A DNA stretch of 64,000 bases from Lachnoclostridium sp. An76 (GTDB taxonomy: Bacteria; Bacillota; Clostridia; Lachnospirales; Lachnospiraceae): the NCBI RefSeq assembly GCF_002161355.1, contig NZ_NFHL01000007.1, forward strand, positions 83,265-147,264, written 5' to 3'. The notes beneath the pieces are model-generated. The model searched no databases. It saw only the letters and a program-made list of their open reading frames with translations, and had not been told where the DNA came from. The translations under genes were made by a program, and so were the position numbers. Numbering within the stretch: position 1 is the stretch's first letter; every line of letters starts with the position of its first letter. Below are positions 17,404-25,820 of the stretch, piece by piece.

Positions 17404-18176
17404 TGAAGCGGGATGCACAGCAGGATGTACGGCAAGATGTGCAGCAGGCTGCACAGCAGGTCGTACGAGCTCAGTACCGTGCGGCGCTGAAAAATGACGT
17501 GACAGAGGCAGCACTGGAAGAAGCTGTCTCTGCATGCCGCCGGAAGATGGAAAAAGAAAAACAGGAAGGACGTCTCCTGACAGGCGGGATGTTCCGCTGG
17601 AATGAGCTTTTATTCCTCTATATGGAATATGTGACAGAAGAACCTGTGTCAAAAGGGGAAAATGAAGGAGCTGACAGCGCAGCGGGCCGGGAAGGTCAGA
17701 CGGACTGGGCCGGGATCCCGGAGCAGTGGTTCCCGGAGATGGCGCCGCTCCTGCATACCTGGCCGGAACTTTCCGGAGAAACACACTGGGCGTACATGTA
17801 CCCGGTCTTCTGGTTTGACACGCCGAAAGGACTGGAGACGTGGAGACGGAAGAAAGCGCCGGATAAGCGGTGCGGCAGGATCGCAGTGCTGTACCCGGAA
17901 AAATTGTTCTCCTATGTGTGCCACCATCAGGCGATCGTAGAAGAGGGGCTTCTCGTCGGGGACAGATATCAGATGATCTCCCTTCATGAAAACCTTCTCT
18001 TCTCCTACTTTGAGACGCCCCGTGACAGAGAGCAGGTAAATATCCGGAGAGAGGAAGGAGAGTCACTGGAAATACAGAAATGGGAGGCAGTGGATCCGGA
18101 GGCACATTTCAGACACTTTCCCGAGGCGGGGGGAGAGAATTTCCTCGTGATCGAGACCGTTATATCCGTGGGGTAA
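17400..18176 (+). CDS. Conserved-looking protein of unknown function, partner of the GH4 gene
   Basis: 258 residues, no recognised family. It starts in an ATGATG that overlaps the GH4 stop codon. The first 20 residues are a glutamine-rich repeat (MMKRDAQQDVRQDVQQAAQQ). The rest is soluble and rich in Trp, Glu and Arg (THWAYMYPVFWFDTPKGLETWRR; VCHHQAIVEEGLLVGDRYQ), with no signal peptide or membrane helix. The tight overlap implies a role linked to the GH4 reaction, perhaps as sugar-acid binding or mutarotase-like accessory; that is only a guess. Confidence 0.7.
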   Translation: MMKRDAQQDVRQDVQQAAQQVVRAQYRAALKNDVTEAALEEAVSACRRKMEKEKQEGRLLTGGMFRWNELLFLYMEYVTEEPVSKGENEGADSAAGREGQTDWAGIPEQWFPEMAPLLHTWPELSGETHWAYMYPVFWFDTPKGLETWRRKKAPDKRCGRIAVLYPEKLFSYVCHHQAIVEEGLLVGDRYQMISLHENLLFSYFETPRDREQVNIRREEGESLEIQKWEAVDPEAHFRHFPEAGGENFLVIETVISVG

Positions 18177-18178
18177 AT

Positions 18179-18265
18179 GTAACAGTTCAGCCATCAGGCT
18201 GCGCGGAAGAGAAAATCATGCCCGCATGATTTTTCGAACGGGCAGCCCGATGGCTGAACTGTTAC
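18179..18265. terminator. Long inverted repeat after the GH4 operon
   Basis: Arms 18179-18202 and 18242-18265 pair over about 23 bases. Inside them is a second hairpin (AAAATCATG ... CATGATTTTT). The inner hairpin has the T run of an intrinsic terminator; the outer arms have none. Confidence 0.65.
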
Positions 18266-18308
18266 GGGTAAATCTGTACTTGTGGACGGTCTTATTGCAT
18301 TTATCGCA

Positions 18309-18540
18309 AGAACGTGGTAACATAAACCCCGGACAATCGAATAACAGGTTTTCCCGGGCGGGGAGCGCCGTCCCGGGTTTTACTGTACATCAATACAGCC
18401 CTGCTGTACGAAATGTACGAAAACACATGCGAGGGAATCCGTGTTCCGGAGTGAGAGGGCGCCAGCAAGCGCCGACCGTTAAGTGTCAGCCCTGTCGTTG
18501 ACGCGCCGTCCTTTTGGTAAGGTTATATTGGGCGGGAGAG
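18309..18540 (+). other. Structured leader upstream of thiW, class not recognised
   Basis: Possible promoter TTGCAT-N17-TAACAT (about 18297-18325) begins a G+C-rich leader of some 200 bases with several good stems: CCCGGGCGGGG...CCGTCCCGGG near 18355-18380, paired TGTAC/GTACA segments near 18385-18420, GGGCGCC/GGCGCC near 18460-18475, and GTGTCAGC/GTTGACGC near 18483-18503. None of the TPP-riboswitch signatures (CTGAGA, ACCTGAT) is present, although thiW genes are usually under TPP control. No coding sequence is evident. Confidence 0.45.
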
Positions 18541-18570
18541 CATGGCGGCACAAGTACAGGAGGTTCAGTG

Positions 18571-19101
18571 ATGAAAAACGTCAACGTAAGAAAACTTGCC
18601 CTTGCGGGCATCCTTGTGGCAGTGGGGATCGTGTGTTCACCGCTGTCGATCCCGGTAGGAGCGTCAAAATGCGCGCCTGTCCAGCACTTTATCAATATCC
18701 TTGGAGGCGTGTTCTTAGGCCCGGGATATGCGGTGGGTATGGCTTTTGTGACCAGCCTGCTCAGGAACCTGATGGGGACAGGGACGCTTCTTGCATTCCC
18801 GGGTTCTATGTGCGGAGCGCTGCTCTGCGGACTGCTTTACAAATACGGGAAGCACCTGCCATTCGCCTACGCGGGAGAGCTGTTCGGCACATCTGTGATC
18901 GGCGGCCTTTTGAGCTACCCGGTCGCGACCCTGATCATGGGAAGCGAGAGCGCAGTGTTCGGATTTGTCATCCCGTTCTTTGTATCGAGCTGCGGCGGAA
19001 CGGTCATCGCGGCAGTCCTTGTGACAGCGATGAAGAAGATGAAGGTATTTGACATCTATCTCGGCAATCTGGACACAGAGACACAGAAGACAAAAGGATG
19101 A
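18571..19101 (+). CDS. thiW: ThiW, ECF-type thiazole-precursor transporter S component
   Basis: 176 residues with five or six membrane segments and the ThiW signature (PVGASKCAPVQHFINILGGVFLGPGYAVGMAFVTSLLRNLMGTGTLLAFPGSMCGALL). ThiW is the substrate-binding component of an energy-coupling-factor importer predicted to bring in hydroxyethylthiazole. The ECF ATPase and T subunits are not in the window. The ATG at 18571 has AGGAGG upstream. It is separated from the rest of the thiamin genes by the TPP riboswitch and so is a different transcription unit or upstream of the switch. Confidence 0.88.
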   Translation: MKNVNVRKLALAGILVAVGIVCSPLSIPVGASKCAPVQHFINILGGVFLGPGYAVGMAFVTSLLRNLMGTGTLLAFPGSMCGALLCGLLYKYGKHLPFAYAGELFGTSVIGGLLSYPVATLIMGSESAVFGFVIPFFVSSCGGTVIAAVLVTAMKKMKVFDIYLGNLDTETQKTKG

Positions 19102-19183
19102 CCGGCAGGGAAAGCAGAAGAGGAAACGGCAAAAAGGAAGAATAAAACGGATATATAACAGAGAATAAAACAGATAGATCAAA

Positions 19184-19270
19184 CGGGGAGCTTGCGTACC
19201 AAGCAGGCTGAGAGGAGAATGAATGTCTCGACCCGACACCTGATTTGGGTAATGCCAACGTAGGGAACAT
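19184..19270 (+). promoter_or_regulatory. TPP riboswitch (THI element)
   Basis: The conserved elements appear in order: GGGGAGC, GGCTGAGAGG, GACCCGACACCTGATTTGGG, TAATGCCAACGTAGGGAA. This aptamer binds thiamin diphosphate and here precedes a terminator and thiM, so it switches off the salvage operon when thiamin is plentiful. Confidence 0.95.
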
Positions 19271-19282
19271 ACAGAACCTCAG

Positions 19283-19322
19283 CGCGGGCGTACCCCATTT
19301 CAGGCGGTCACCCGCTTTTTTT
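19283..19322 (+). terminator. Expression-platform terminator of the TPP riboswitch
   Basis: GCGGG-CGTACC pairs with GG-TCA-CCCGC and is followed by a run of seven T. It lies directly after the aptamer and 65 bases before thiM, fitting transcriptional control. Confidence 0.8.
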
Positions 19323-19387
19323 ATCTGTACAGCAGTTTTATCTGTCCTGCCGGTCCCGTCTGCTCAGCAGAAGAGGAGGTAACAGAG

Positions 19388-20209
19388 ATGTTTAAAAATT
19401 GTCTGGAAAATGTAAGGAAAACAGTACCGCTGGTACATAATATCACAAACTATGTCACAGTCAATGATGTGGCAAATGTGCTGCTCGCCTGCGGCGGAAG
19501 CCCGATCATGTCCGATGAGGCGGAGGATGTGGAGGACATTACTTCTGTGTGCGGCGGGCTGAATATCAATATCGGCACACTTCACAAGACAAGTATCGAA
19601 GGCATGTTCCGCGCGGGGAAGAAGGCGAATGAGCTGGGACACCCGGTGCTCCTCGACCCCGTCGGGGCAGGGGCGAGCGCGCTGCGGACAAATACAGCGC
19701 TGGATCTGATGCGGGAATTAGACCTCGCTGTGATCCGGGGCAATATTTCCGAGATCAAGACACTTGCGCTCGGGAGCGGCACCACAAAAGGGGTGGACGC
19801 GGACGTAGCGGACGCGGTGACAGAAGAGAATCTTGACGAGGCAGTGGAGTTTGTGAAGCGGTTCGCAAAAGAGACGGGCAGCATCATCGCGGTGACAGGA
19901 GCCATTGACCTGGTGTCTGACGGGGAGAAATGCTATGTGATCCGGAATGGACGCCCTGAGATGGGGAAGATCACAGGGACGGGCTGCCAGCTTTCCGGCA
20001 TGATGACAGCCTATGTCACGGCAAATCCCGAGGACAGGCTGGAAGCGGCGGCAGCGGCTGTGTGCGTGATGGGGCTTGCGGGCGAGACCGGGTGGAGCCG
20101 GATGCAGGAGGGCGACGGCAATGCCACCTATCGGAACCGGATCATTGACGCGATTTATAACATGACGGGAGAAGACCTGGAGAAAGGGGCAGACTATGAG
20201 ATCAGATAA
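19388..20209 (+). CDS. thiM: Hydroxyethylthiazole kinase
   Basis: 273 residues with ThiM hallmarks: VPLVHNITNYVTVNDVANVLLACGGSPIM, LDPVGAGASALRT, GTGCQLSGMMTAY. It phosphorylates 4-methyl-5-hydroxyethylthiazole with ATP in thiamin salvage. GAGGAGGT precedes the ATG. First gene under the TPP riboswitch; it overlaps thiE by 14 bases. Confidence 0.96.
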   Translation: MFKNCLENVRKTVPLVHNITNYVTVNDVANVLLACGGSPIMSDEAEDVEDITSVCGGLNINIGTLHKTSIEGMFRAGKKANELGHPVLLDPVGAGASALRTNTALDLMRELDLAVIRGNISEIKTLALGSGTTKGVDADVADAVTEENLDEAVEFVKRFAKETGSIIAVTGAIDLVSDGEKCYVIRNGRPEMGKITGTGCQLSGMMTAYVTANPEDRLEAAAAAVCVMGLAGETGWSRMQEGDGNATYRNRIIDAIYNMTGEDLEKGADYEIR

Positions 20210-20855
20210 TACGGCGTGCAGAGAAGAGGACCTGCTCCTCTATGCAGTGACTGACAGGAGCTGGCTTGGCGGGCATACGTTATATGAGCAGGTAGAGCGT
20301 GCGTTAAAGGGCGGAGTGACCTTCGTCCAGCTCAGGGAAAAGACACTGGATGAGGCTGCGTTCCTCGAGGAAGCAAAGGAGATACAGAAGCTCTGCGCCC
20401 GCTATGGAGTGCCCTTTGTGATCAATGACAATGTGGAGATCGCGGCAGCCATCAATGCGGACGGAGTCCATGTAGGGCAGAGCGATATGGAAGCCCTGGA
20501 CGTCCGCAGGAAGCTGGGGCCGGACAAGATCATCGGTGTGTCCGCCCAGACCGTGGAGCAGGCGCTCAAAGCCCAGGAGCACGGGGCGGACTATCTCGGA
20601 GTGGGAGCGGTATTCCCCACAGGCTCCAAGGCAGATGCGGTGGAAGTGAGCCACGAGACAGTAAAGGCGATCTGCGAGGCAGTAGACATCCCGGTCATCG
20701 CCATCGGCGGGATCACAAAGGAAAATGTAAAGGAGCTTGCCGGGTGCGGGATCTGTGGGATCGCCGTGATCAGCGCGGTCTTCGCGCAGGAGGATATCGA
20801 GAGCGCCGCGCGGGAGTTGAGAGCGCGCACGGAAGAGATGTTAAGGGAGAGCTGA
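20196..20855 (+). CDS. thiE: Thiamine-phosphate synthase
   Basis: 219 residues, TIM barrel with ThiE motifs: FVQLREKTLDEAAF, FVINDNVEIAAAINADGVHVGQ, GADYLGVGAVFPTGSKADA, VIAIGGITKENV. It joins HMP-PP and thiazole phosphate to give thiamin phosphate. It overlaps the end of thiM by 14 bases and is followed after 3 bases by the HAD gene. Confidence 0.96.
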   Translation: MRSDNTACREEDLLLYAVTDRSWLGGHTLYEQVERALKGGVTFVQLREKTLDEAAFLEEAKEIQKLCARYGVPFVINDNVEIAAAINADGVHVGQSDMEALDVRRKLGPDKIIGVSAQTVEQALKAQEHGADYLGVGAVFPTGSKADAVEVSHETVKAICEAVDIPVIAIGGITKENVKELAGCGICGIAVISAVFAQEDIESAARELRARTEEMLRES

Positions 20856-20858
20856 GGT

Positions 20859-21521
20859 ATGATCAAAGGCGTAATATTTGATGTGGACGGCGTACTGCTC
20901 AATTCGATGCCGGTCTGGGAAAATCTGGGAGAGCTGTATCTCCGGCATCTGGGGATCGAGGCGGAAAAGGACCTGGGGACAAAGCTGTATACAATGAGCC
21001 TGGAGCAGAGCGCGGAATACCTGACCGAAACATACCACCTTGACCTGGCTCCGGAACAGGTCATAGCAGGGGTCAACCGGGAGGTGAAAGACTTCTATGC
21101 CAGCCGGGTGCCGCTCAAAGAAGGAGTGCGTCAGTACCTGAACGAATTCCACGAAAAAGGAGTGCCCATGGTGATCGCGACGACCGGGGACAGGCAGAAT
21201 GCGCAAGCAGCCCTGAAAAGGCTCAATGTACTGCGGTTTTTCCAGGGGATCTTTACCTGTTCGGAGATCGGCAGCAGTAAGAATGAGCCGGACATCTATT
21301 ACGCCGCGGCGCTCCAGCTCGATACAGATCCGGGGCAGACCCTGGTCTTTGAGGACGCTTACCATGCCATCCGCACGGCGAAGAAAGCCGGATTTAAGAC
21401 GGTCGGCGTCTATGACAGGGCGAATGACAGAGACCTTGCGCACATCTGGAACACAGCGGATATCTATCTGCCGGAGTTCCAGGATTTTAACATATTCTGG
21501 AAAAGGGCGTCTGCGCTCTGA
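20859..21521 (+). CDS. HAD hydrolase in the thiamin operon (beta-phosphoglucomutase-like)
   Basis: 220 residues. The nucleophile motif FDVDGVLLNSMPVW is followed by a helical cap, MVIATTGDRQNAQAALKRL (motif II) and VFEDAYHAIRTAKKAGF (motif IV). All catalytic residues are present. Its place between thiE and thiD suggests it removes phosphate from thiamin phosphate or from a pathway intermediate. Several bacteria use HAD enzymes this way, but the assignment is from context only. Confidence 0.85.
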   Translation: MIKGVIFDVDGVLLNSMPVWENLGELYLRHLGIEAEKDLGTKLYTMSLEQSAEYLTETYHLDLAPEQVIAGVNREVKDFYASRVPLKEGVRQYLNEFHEKGVPMVIATTGDRQNAQAALKRLNVLRFFQGIFTCSEIGSSKNEPDIYYAAALQLDTDPGQTLVFEDAYHAIRTAKKAGFKTVGVYDRANDRDLAHIWNTADIYLPEFQDFNIFWKRASAL

Positions 21522-21631
21522 TGCGGAAGCACAGGACAGACACTTTTCAGCGGCAGGCCGGGGGCACCACTTTCTGCCGCTATATAAAATTAATGCTGAG
21601 AAACATGCAAAAGAAGAAAGGATGAGGAACA

Positions 21632-22501
21632 ATGAAGACAGCATTAACGATCGCCGGGAGCGATTCCAGCGGAGGCGCCGGGATTCAGGCAGATATCAAG
21701 ACAATGACCGCGAACGGCGTGTTTGCCATGAGCGCGGTCACAGCACTGACTGCACAGAATACGACCGGCGTGACAGGGATCATGGAGGTATCTCCTGAAT
21801 TTCTAAAAGAACAGATCGACTGTATTTTCACGGATATCCGCCCGGACGCGGTAAAGATCGGGATGGTATCTTCCGCGGAGCTGATCCGCGCGATCGCTGA
21901 GAAACTGAAAGAGTATCAGGCGGAAAATATCGTGGTGGACCCGGTCATGGTGGCGACCAGCGGGGCAAAGCTGATCAGCGATGACGCCATTGGGACCCTG
22001 AAGGAAGCCCTTCTCCCCATGGCAGATATCCTGACGCCGAATATTCCCGAGGCGGAAGTGCTCTCCGGGATGGAAGTGAAGACAGAAGAGGATATGGTAA
22101 AGGCGGCGGAAAAGATCAGCCGGACCTATCACTGTGCCGTGCTGTTAAAAGGCGGACATCAGTTAAACGACGCAAACGACCTTCTCTGCCGGGGAGAGGA
22201 ACACCGCTGGTTTTACGGGAAGCGCATCGATAATCCCAATACCCACGGTACGGGCTGCACCCTGTCCAGCGCCATCGCGTCAAACCTGGCGAAAGGCTTT
22301 GACATGGAGACAGCCGTGGAGCGGGCAAAGGCTTACATATCCGGCGCGCTTGGGGCTATGCTGGATCTGGGGAAGGGCAGCGGCCCTATGAACCACGCCT
22401 TTGACATCTCCGGGGAATACATAAAGGAATCTGACAGGGCAGCTGAACAGACCGGATCCGGCGCAGCGGGATCCGCAGGGAACGGAAAGGAGGGCGTATA
22501 A
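21632..22501 (+). CDS. thiD: Hydroxymethylpyrimidine / phosphomethylpyrimidine kinase
   Basis: 289 residues, ribokinase-like, with LTIAGSDSSGGAGIQADIKT, VDPVMVATSGAKL, PNIPEAEVL and the anion-hole motif NTHGTGCTLSSAIASN. It phosphorylates HMP twice to HMP-PP, the second substrate of ThiE. An extra Gly/Ala/Glu-rich tail of ~20 residues follows the fold. There is a 110-base gap after the HAD gene and a 2-base gap before cytX. Confidence 0.95.
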   Translation: MKTALTIAGSDSSGGAGIQADIKTMTANGVFAMSAVTALTAQNTTGVTGIMEVSPEFLKEQIDCIFTDIRPDAVKIGMVSSAELIRAIAEKLKEYQAENIVVDPVMVATSGAKLISDDAIGTLKEALLPMADILTPNIPEAEVLSGMEVKTEEDMVKAAEKISRTYHCAVLLKGGHQLNDANDLLCRGEEHRWFYGKRIDNPNTHGTGCTLSSAIASNLAKGFDMETAVERAKAYISGALGAMLDLGKGSGPMNHAFDISGEYIKESDRAAEQTGSGAAGSAGNGKEGV

Positions 22502-22503
22502 GA

Positions 22504-23697
22504 ATGGAAGCGAAACGTACCTCTGTATTTGAGAACAGCCTGATCTGGTTCGGCGCAGGAGTCTCCATCGCGGAGATCCTGACCGGTACGTATCTGGCGC
22601 CTCTGGGATTCCAGAAGGGACTTGCCGCGATCATCACAGGCCATGTGATCGGCTGCCTGATGATGTTCTTCGCGGGGCTGATCGGCGGGAAGATGCGAAA
22701 GAGCGCCATGGAGACTGTAAAGATGAGCTTCGGCCAGAAAGGCGGGCTCCTGTTCGCGGTCCTGAATGTGCTCCAGCTTGTGGGCTGGACAGCGATCATG
22801 ATCTATGACGGCGCTCTGGCTGCGAACGGCACCTTCAATACCGGCGCATGGGTGTGGTGCATTGTGATCGGCGCACTGATCATCCTGTGGATCGCTGTGG
22901 GTGTGACCAATCTGGGGAAACTCAATACAGTCGCCATGGCTGCGCTTTTTGTGCTCACGGTCCTGCTGTGCAGAGTCATCTTCTTTGGAGATTCCGGCGC
23001 GGCGGCTGACCTGGGCAGTGAGGCCATGAGCTTCGGCGCGGCGGTAGAACTCTCCGTGGCAATGCCGCTCTCCTGGCTGCCCGTGATCAGCGATTATACA
23101 CGGGAGGCGGAAAAGCCGGTGAAGGCGACTGCTGCCAGCGTGATCGTCTACGGCCTGGTGAGCTGCTGGATGTACGTCATCGGCATGGGCGCGGCGATCT
23201 ATACAGGAGAGTCAGATATCGCGGTGATCATGGTAAAAGCAGGGCTGGGGATCGCGGCGCTTCTGATCGTGATCTTCTCCACTGTGACAACCACCTTCCT
23301 GGATGCGTACTCTGCAGGTGTTTCGTCGGAATCTGTTTTCCCGAAGCTGAAAGGGAAACATGTGGGGATCATCGTGACCGTCATCGGCACTGTGGCTGCG
23401 ATCCTGTTCCCGATGGATGATATCACGGATTTCCTCTATCTCATCGGGTCTGTGTTCGCGCCTATGATCGCAGTGCAGATCGCGGATGTGTTCCTGCTGA
23501 AAAAAGAGAAAGATCCGGGAGACTTTGAGTGGAAAAATCTCGTGATATGGCTGATCGGTTTTATCTTCTACCGGTGGCTCATGACCGTGGATATCCCGGT
23601 GGGGAATACGCTGCCTGACATGGCGGCGGTCATTGTGCTCTGCCTGATCGCGGAAGCGGTCTTCGGGCGGAAAGAAAAAGACGCAAAAAACAGATAA
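22504..23697 (+). CDS. cytX: CytX-type hydroxymethylpyrimidine permease (NCS1 family)
   Basis: 397 residues, about twelve membrane segments, with NCS1/CytX N-terminus (FENSLIWFGAGVSIAEILTGTYLAPLGFQKGLAAIITGHVIG) and the internal motif SWLPVISDYTREAEKP. CytX proteins are the predicted HMP importers and are usually linked to thiamin genes. It completes the salvage route: HMP in (CytX), thiazole in (ThiW), kinases ThiD and ThiM, coupling ThiE. Confidence 0.88.
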   Translation: MEAKRTSVFENSLIWFGAGVSIAEILTGTYLAPLGFQKGLAAIITGHVIGCLMMFFAGLIGGKMRKSAMETVKMSFGQKGGLLFAVLNVLQLVGWTAIMIYDGALAANGTFNTGAWVWCIVIGALIILWIAVGVTNLGKLNTVAMAALFVLTVLLCRVIFFGDSGAAADLGSEAMSFGAAVELSVAMPLSWLPVISDYTREAEKPVKATAASVIVYGLVSCWMYVIGMGAAIYTGESDIAVIMVKAGLGIAALLIVIFSTVTTTFLDAYSAGVSSESVFPKLKGKHVGIIVTVIGTVAAILFPMDDITDFLYLIGSVFAPMIAVQIADVFLLKKEKDPGDFEWKNLVIWLIGFIFYRWLMTVDIPVGNTLPDMAAVIVLCLIAEAVFGRKEKDAKNR

Positions 23698-23723
23698 ACT
23701 AAAGAAAGAAAAAGAAAGAGAAA

Positions 23724-23780
23724 GAAAGGGAGGGCGCAGCCGAGGGCAGACAGAGCCGTGGCAGGGCGCCTTCCTTTTTT
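23724..23780 (+). terminator. Intrinsic terminator after cytX
   Basis: GGAGGGCGC pairs with GCGCCTTCC, followed by TTTTTT; a purine-rich run precedes the stem. Confidence 0.75.
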
Positions 23781-23844
23781 ACGGCGTGTATGCTATAATT
23801 TCCCCAATAGTCCTGCAAAAGTTTAAATGAAAGGAGAGAGACAA

Positions 23845-24267
23845 ATGAAAAAATTTATTGAGGAATTTAAGGCATTCGCCCTTCGGGGGAATATGATGGA
23901 CATGGCGGTCGGCGTTATCATCGGCGGCGGTTTTACCGGTATCGTCACATCTCTTACGGACAATTTTATCAATCCCATCCTGAACCTTGTGACACGGGCG
24001 GAGATGTACACGCTCCGGGACCTGGTAAGGTTTGCGTCCAGATTCGCATCTGACCTGTTAAATTTCCTGATCCTGGCATTTGTGCTGTTCTGCCTGATCA
24101 AAGGCATCAATAAGATCATGGCGCTCGGGCAGAAGAAACAGGAGCCGGCAGCCCCGTCCACGAAAAAATGCCCGTACTGCCTGAGTGATATACCGGTACA
24201 GGCGACACGGTGCCCACACTGCACATCCGTGCTCCCGGAAAAAACAGAGAGCGCTGAGACGGTTTAA
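23845..24267 (+). CDS. mscL: Large-conductance mechanosensitive channel with zinc-ribbon tail
   Basis: 140 residues. The first ~95 are MscL (FKAFALRGNMMDMAVGVIIGGGFTGIVTSLTDNFINPIL, then the second helix FLILAFVLFCLIKGINKI). The usual C-terminal helix bundle is replaced by a short linker and a four-cysteine zinc ribbon (CPYCLSDIPVQATRCPHC). MscL opens under membrane tension to release solutes after osmotic downshock. AAAGGAGAG precedes the ATG at 23845; the in-frame ATG at 23827 lies before that site. An extended -10 (TGCTATAAT) is near 23791-23799. Confidence 0.93.
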   Translation: MKKFIEEFKAFALRGNMMDMAVGVIIGGGFTGIVTSLTDNFINPILNLVTRAEMYTLRDLVRFASRFASDLLNFLILAFVLFCLIKGINKIMALGQKKQEPAAPSTKKCPYCLSDIPVQATRCPHCTSVLPEKTESAETV

Positions 24268-24293
24268 GATTAAAAAGGAATGGAGAGTACAAT

Positions 24294-25820
24294 ATGGACA
24301 GTTCAATGTTTATCGGCACATGGTGGGCCCTGGTGCCGCCGCTTCTGGCGATCCTGCTCGCCTTTATCACAAAGGAAGTATACAGTTCCCTCTTTATCGG
24401 CGTGGCAGTGGGAGCACTGCTTTACAGCGGTTTTCATCCGTGGGAGTCGTTTGTGAATTTTTTTGAGATTATGAAGGACAGCATGAATCTGAATATCCTG
24501 ATCTTTGATGTCCTCCTGGGCATGATCATTGTCCTCATGGCGAAGTCAGGCGGTTCCGCTGCCTACGGGAAATGGGCGGGGACCAAGATCAGATCCAAGA
24601 GGAGCGCCCTTCTCGCGACGGCGGGGCTGGGAGTCCTGATCTTTGTGGACGATTATTTTAACTGTCTGACCGTGGGTTCGGTCATGCGCCCGGTGACAGA
24701 CCGGTATAAAGTGTCAAGGGCAAAACTTGCATACATCATTGACGCCACGGCTGCCCCGGTGTGCATCATCGCTCCGGTGTCAAGCTGGGCTGCGGCGGTG
24801 AATTCTTACGTGCCGGAGGACGCGGGGATCAGCGGGTTCCAGCTTTTCCTCAGCACGATCCCCTATAACCTGTATGCCATCCTTACGCTGGTCATGGTGT
24901 TCTACATCGCCATTACGGCATTTGATTTCGGGCTGATGAAGAAGCATGAGGACAATGCGGCGAAGGGAGATCTCTTTACCAGCGGGGCGGAAGAGTTTGA
25001 GCAGGTGTCTGAGGATGAAGTCAATCCCAACGGGAAGGTGATCGACCTGGTACTGCCGGTGGCAGTGCTCATCGTGTCCGCCATCGGGGCGATGATCTAC
25101 ACAGGCTTCCTCGGCGGGGCGGAGGATATCATCACGGCATTTTCCGGATGCGACGCTGAGACAAGCCTGATCTTTGCGACGCTGGTCACTGTGTTCTTTA
25201 TGCTCCTCCTGTATCTGCCGCGGAAGGTCGTGACATTCAAAGGATTCATGGACAGCCTGGCGGACGGGTTCAAGCTCATGGTGCCTGCGGTCACGATCCT
25301 GATCTTCGCATGGTCGCTGAAAGGCATGGGAGATGCTCTTGGGCTTGCGGATTTTGTGGGCCATGTGGTGGGGGACAATGCCTCGGCAAGCATCTTCATC
25401 CCGGCGGTCCTCTTTGCAGCGGCAGTGTTCCTGTCCTTTTCCACAGGGACTTCCTGGGGGACCTTTGCGATCCTCGTGCCCATCGCCACAGCGATGTTCT
25501 CAGGCGGAGCGGATATGCAGATGATGGTCATCTCTGTCTCAGCGGTCCTGGCGGGCGCAGTGTGCGGGGATCACGTATCGCCGATCTCGGATACGACGGT
25601 CATGTCTTCGGCGGGCGCCCAGAGCAACCATATCAACCATGTGTCCACGCAGATGCAGTATGCGGCCATTGTCACAGTCATCAGTTTCGCGGGATACATC
25701 TTTGCCGGATTCGTGCATGTCTGGTGGATCGTGCTGGGGGCCAGCCTGATCGTACTGCTGGCCGTGCTGACAGGGATGAAAACATATCTCGGAAGAAAGC
25801 AGGAGCGGGCAGATGGATGA
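24294..25820 (+). CDS. NhaC-type Na+/H+ antiporter family protein
   Basis: 508 residues with about eleven membrane segments and the PF03553 motifs (WALVPPLLAILLAFITKEVYSSLFIGVAVGALL; FVDDYFNCLTVGSVMRPVTDRYKVSRAKLAYIIDATAAPVCIIAPVSSWAAA; GTSWGTFAILVPIATAM; CGDHVSPISDTTVMSSAGA). Family members exchange Na+ for H+ or carry small organic anions or amino acids. It overlaps the peptidase-like gene by 8 bases, so the two are coupled. Confidence 0.87.
   Translation: MDSSMFIGTWWALVPPLLAILLAFITKEVYSSLFIGVAVGALLYSGFHPWESFVNFFEIMKDSMNLNILIFDVLLGMIIVLMAKSGGSAAYGKWAGTKIRSKRSALLATAGLGVLIFVDDYFNCLTVGSVMRPVTDRYKVSRAKLAYIIDATAAPVCIIAPVSSWAAAVNSYVPEDAGISGFQLFLSTIPYNLYAILTLVMVFYIAITAFDFGLMKKHEDNAAKGDLFTSGAEEFEQVSEDEVNPNGKVIDLVLPVAVLIVSAIGAMIYTGFLGGAEDIITAFSGCDAETSLIFATLVTVFFMLLLYLPRKVVTFKGFMDSLADGFKLMVPAVTILIFAWSLKGMGDALGLADFVGHVVGDNASASIFIPAVLFAAAVFLSFSTGTSWGTFAILVPIATAMFSGGADMQMMVISVSAVLAGAVCGDHVSPISDTTVMSSAGAQSNHINHVSTQMQYAAIVTVISFAGYIFAGFVHVWWIVLGASLIVLLAVLTGMKTYLGRKQERADG

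Noticed and set aside
16339..18105. 588-codon minus-strand open frame opposite the GH4 operon
   Set aside because: Pro/Arg/His-rich nonsense typical of GC-biased antisense frames; the plus-strand genes have motifs and ribosome sites.
18440..18510. Possible tetrahydrofolate or cobalamin riboswitch because of GTTAAGTG and GGGAATCCG-like pieces
   Set aside because: The order and pairing of conserved elements do not fit either consensus; left as an unclassified leader.
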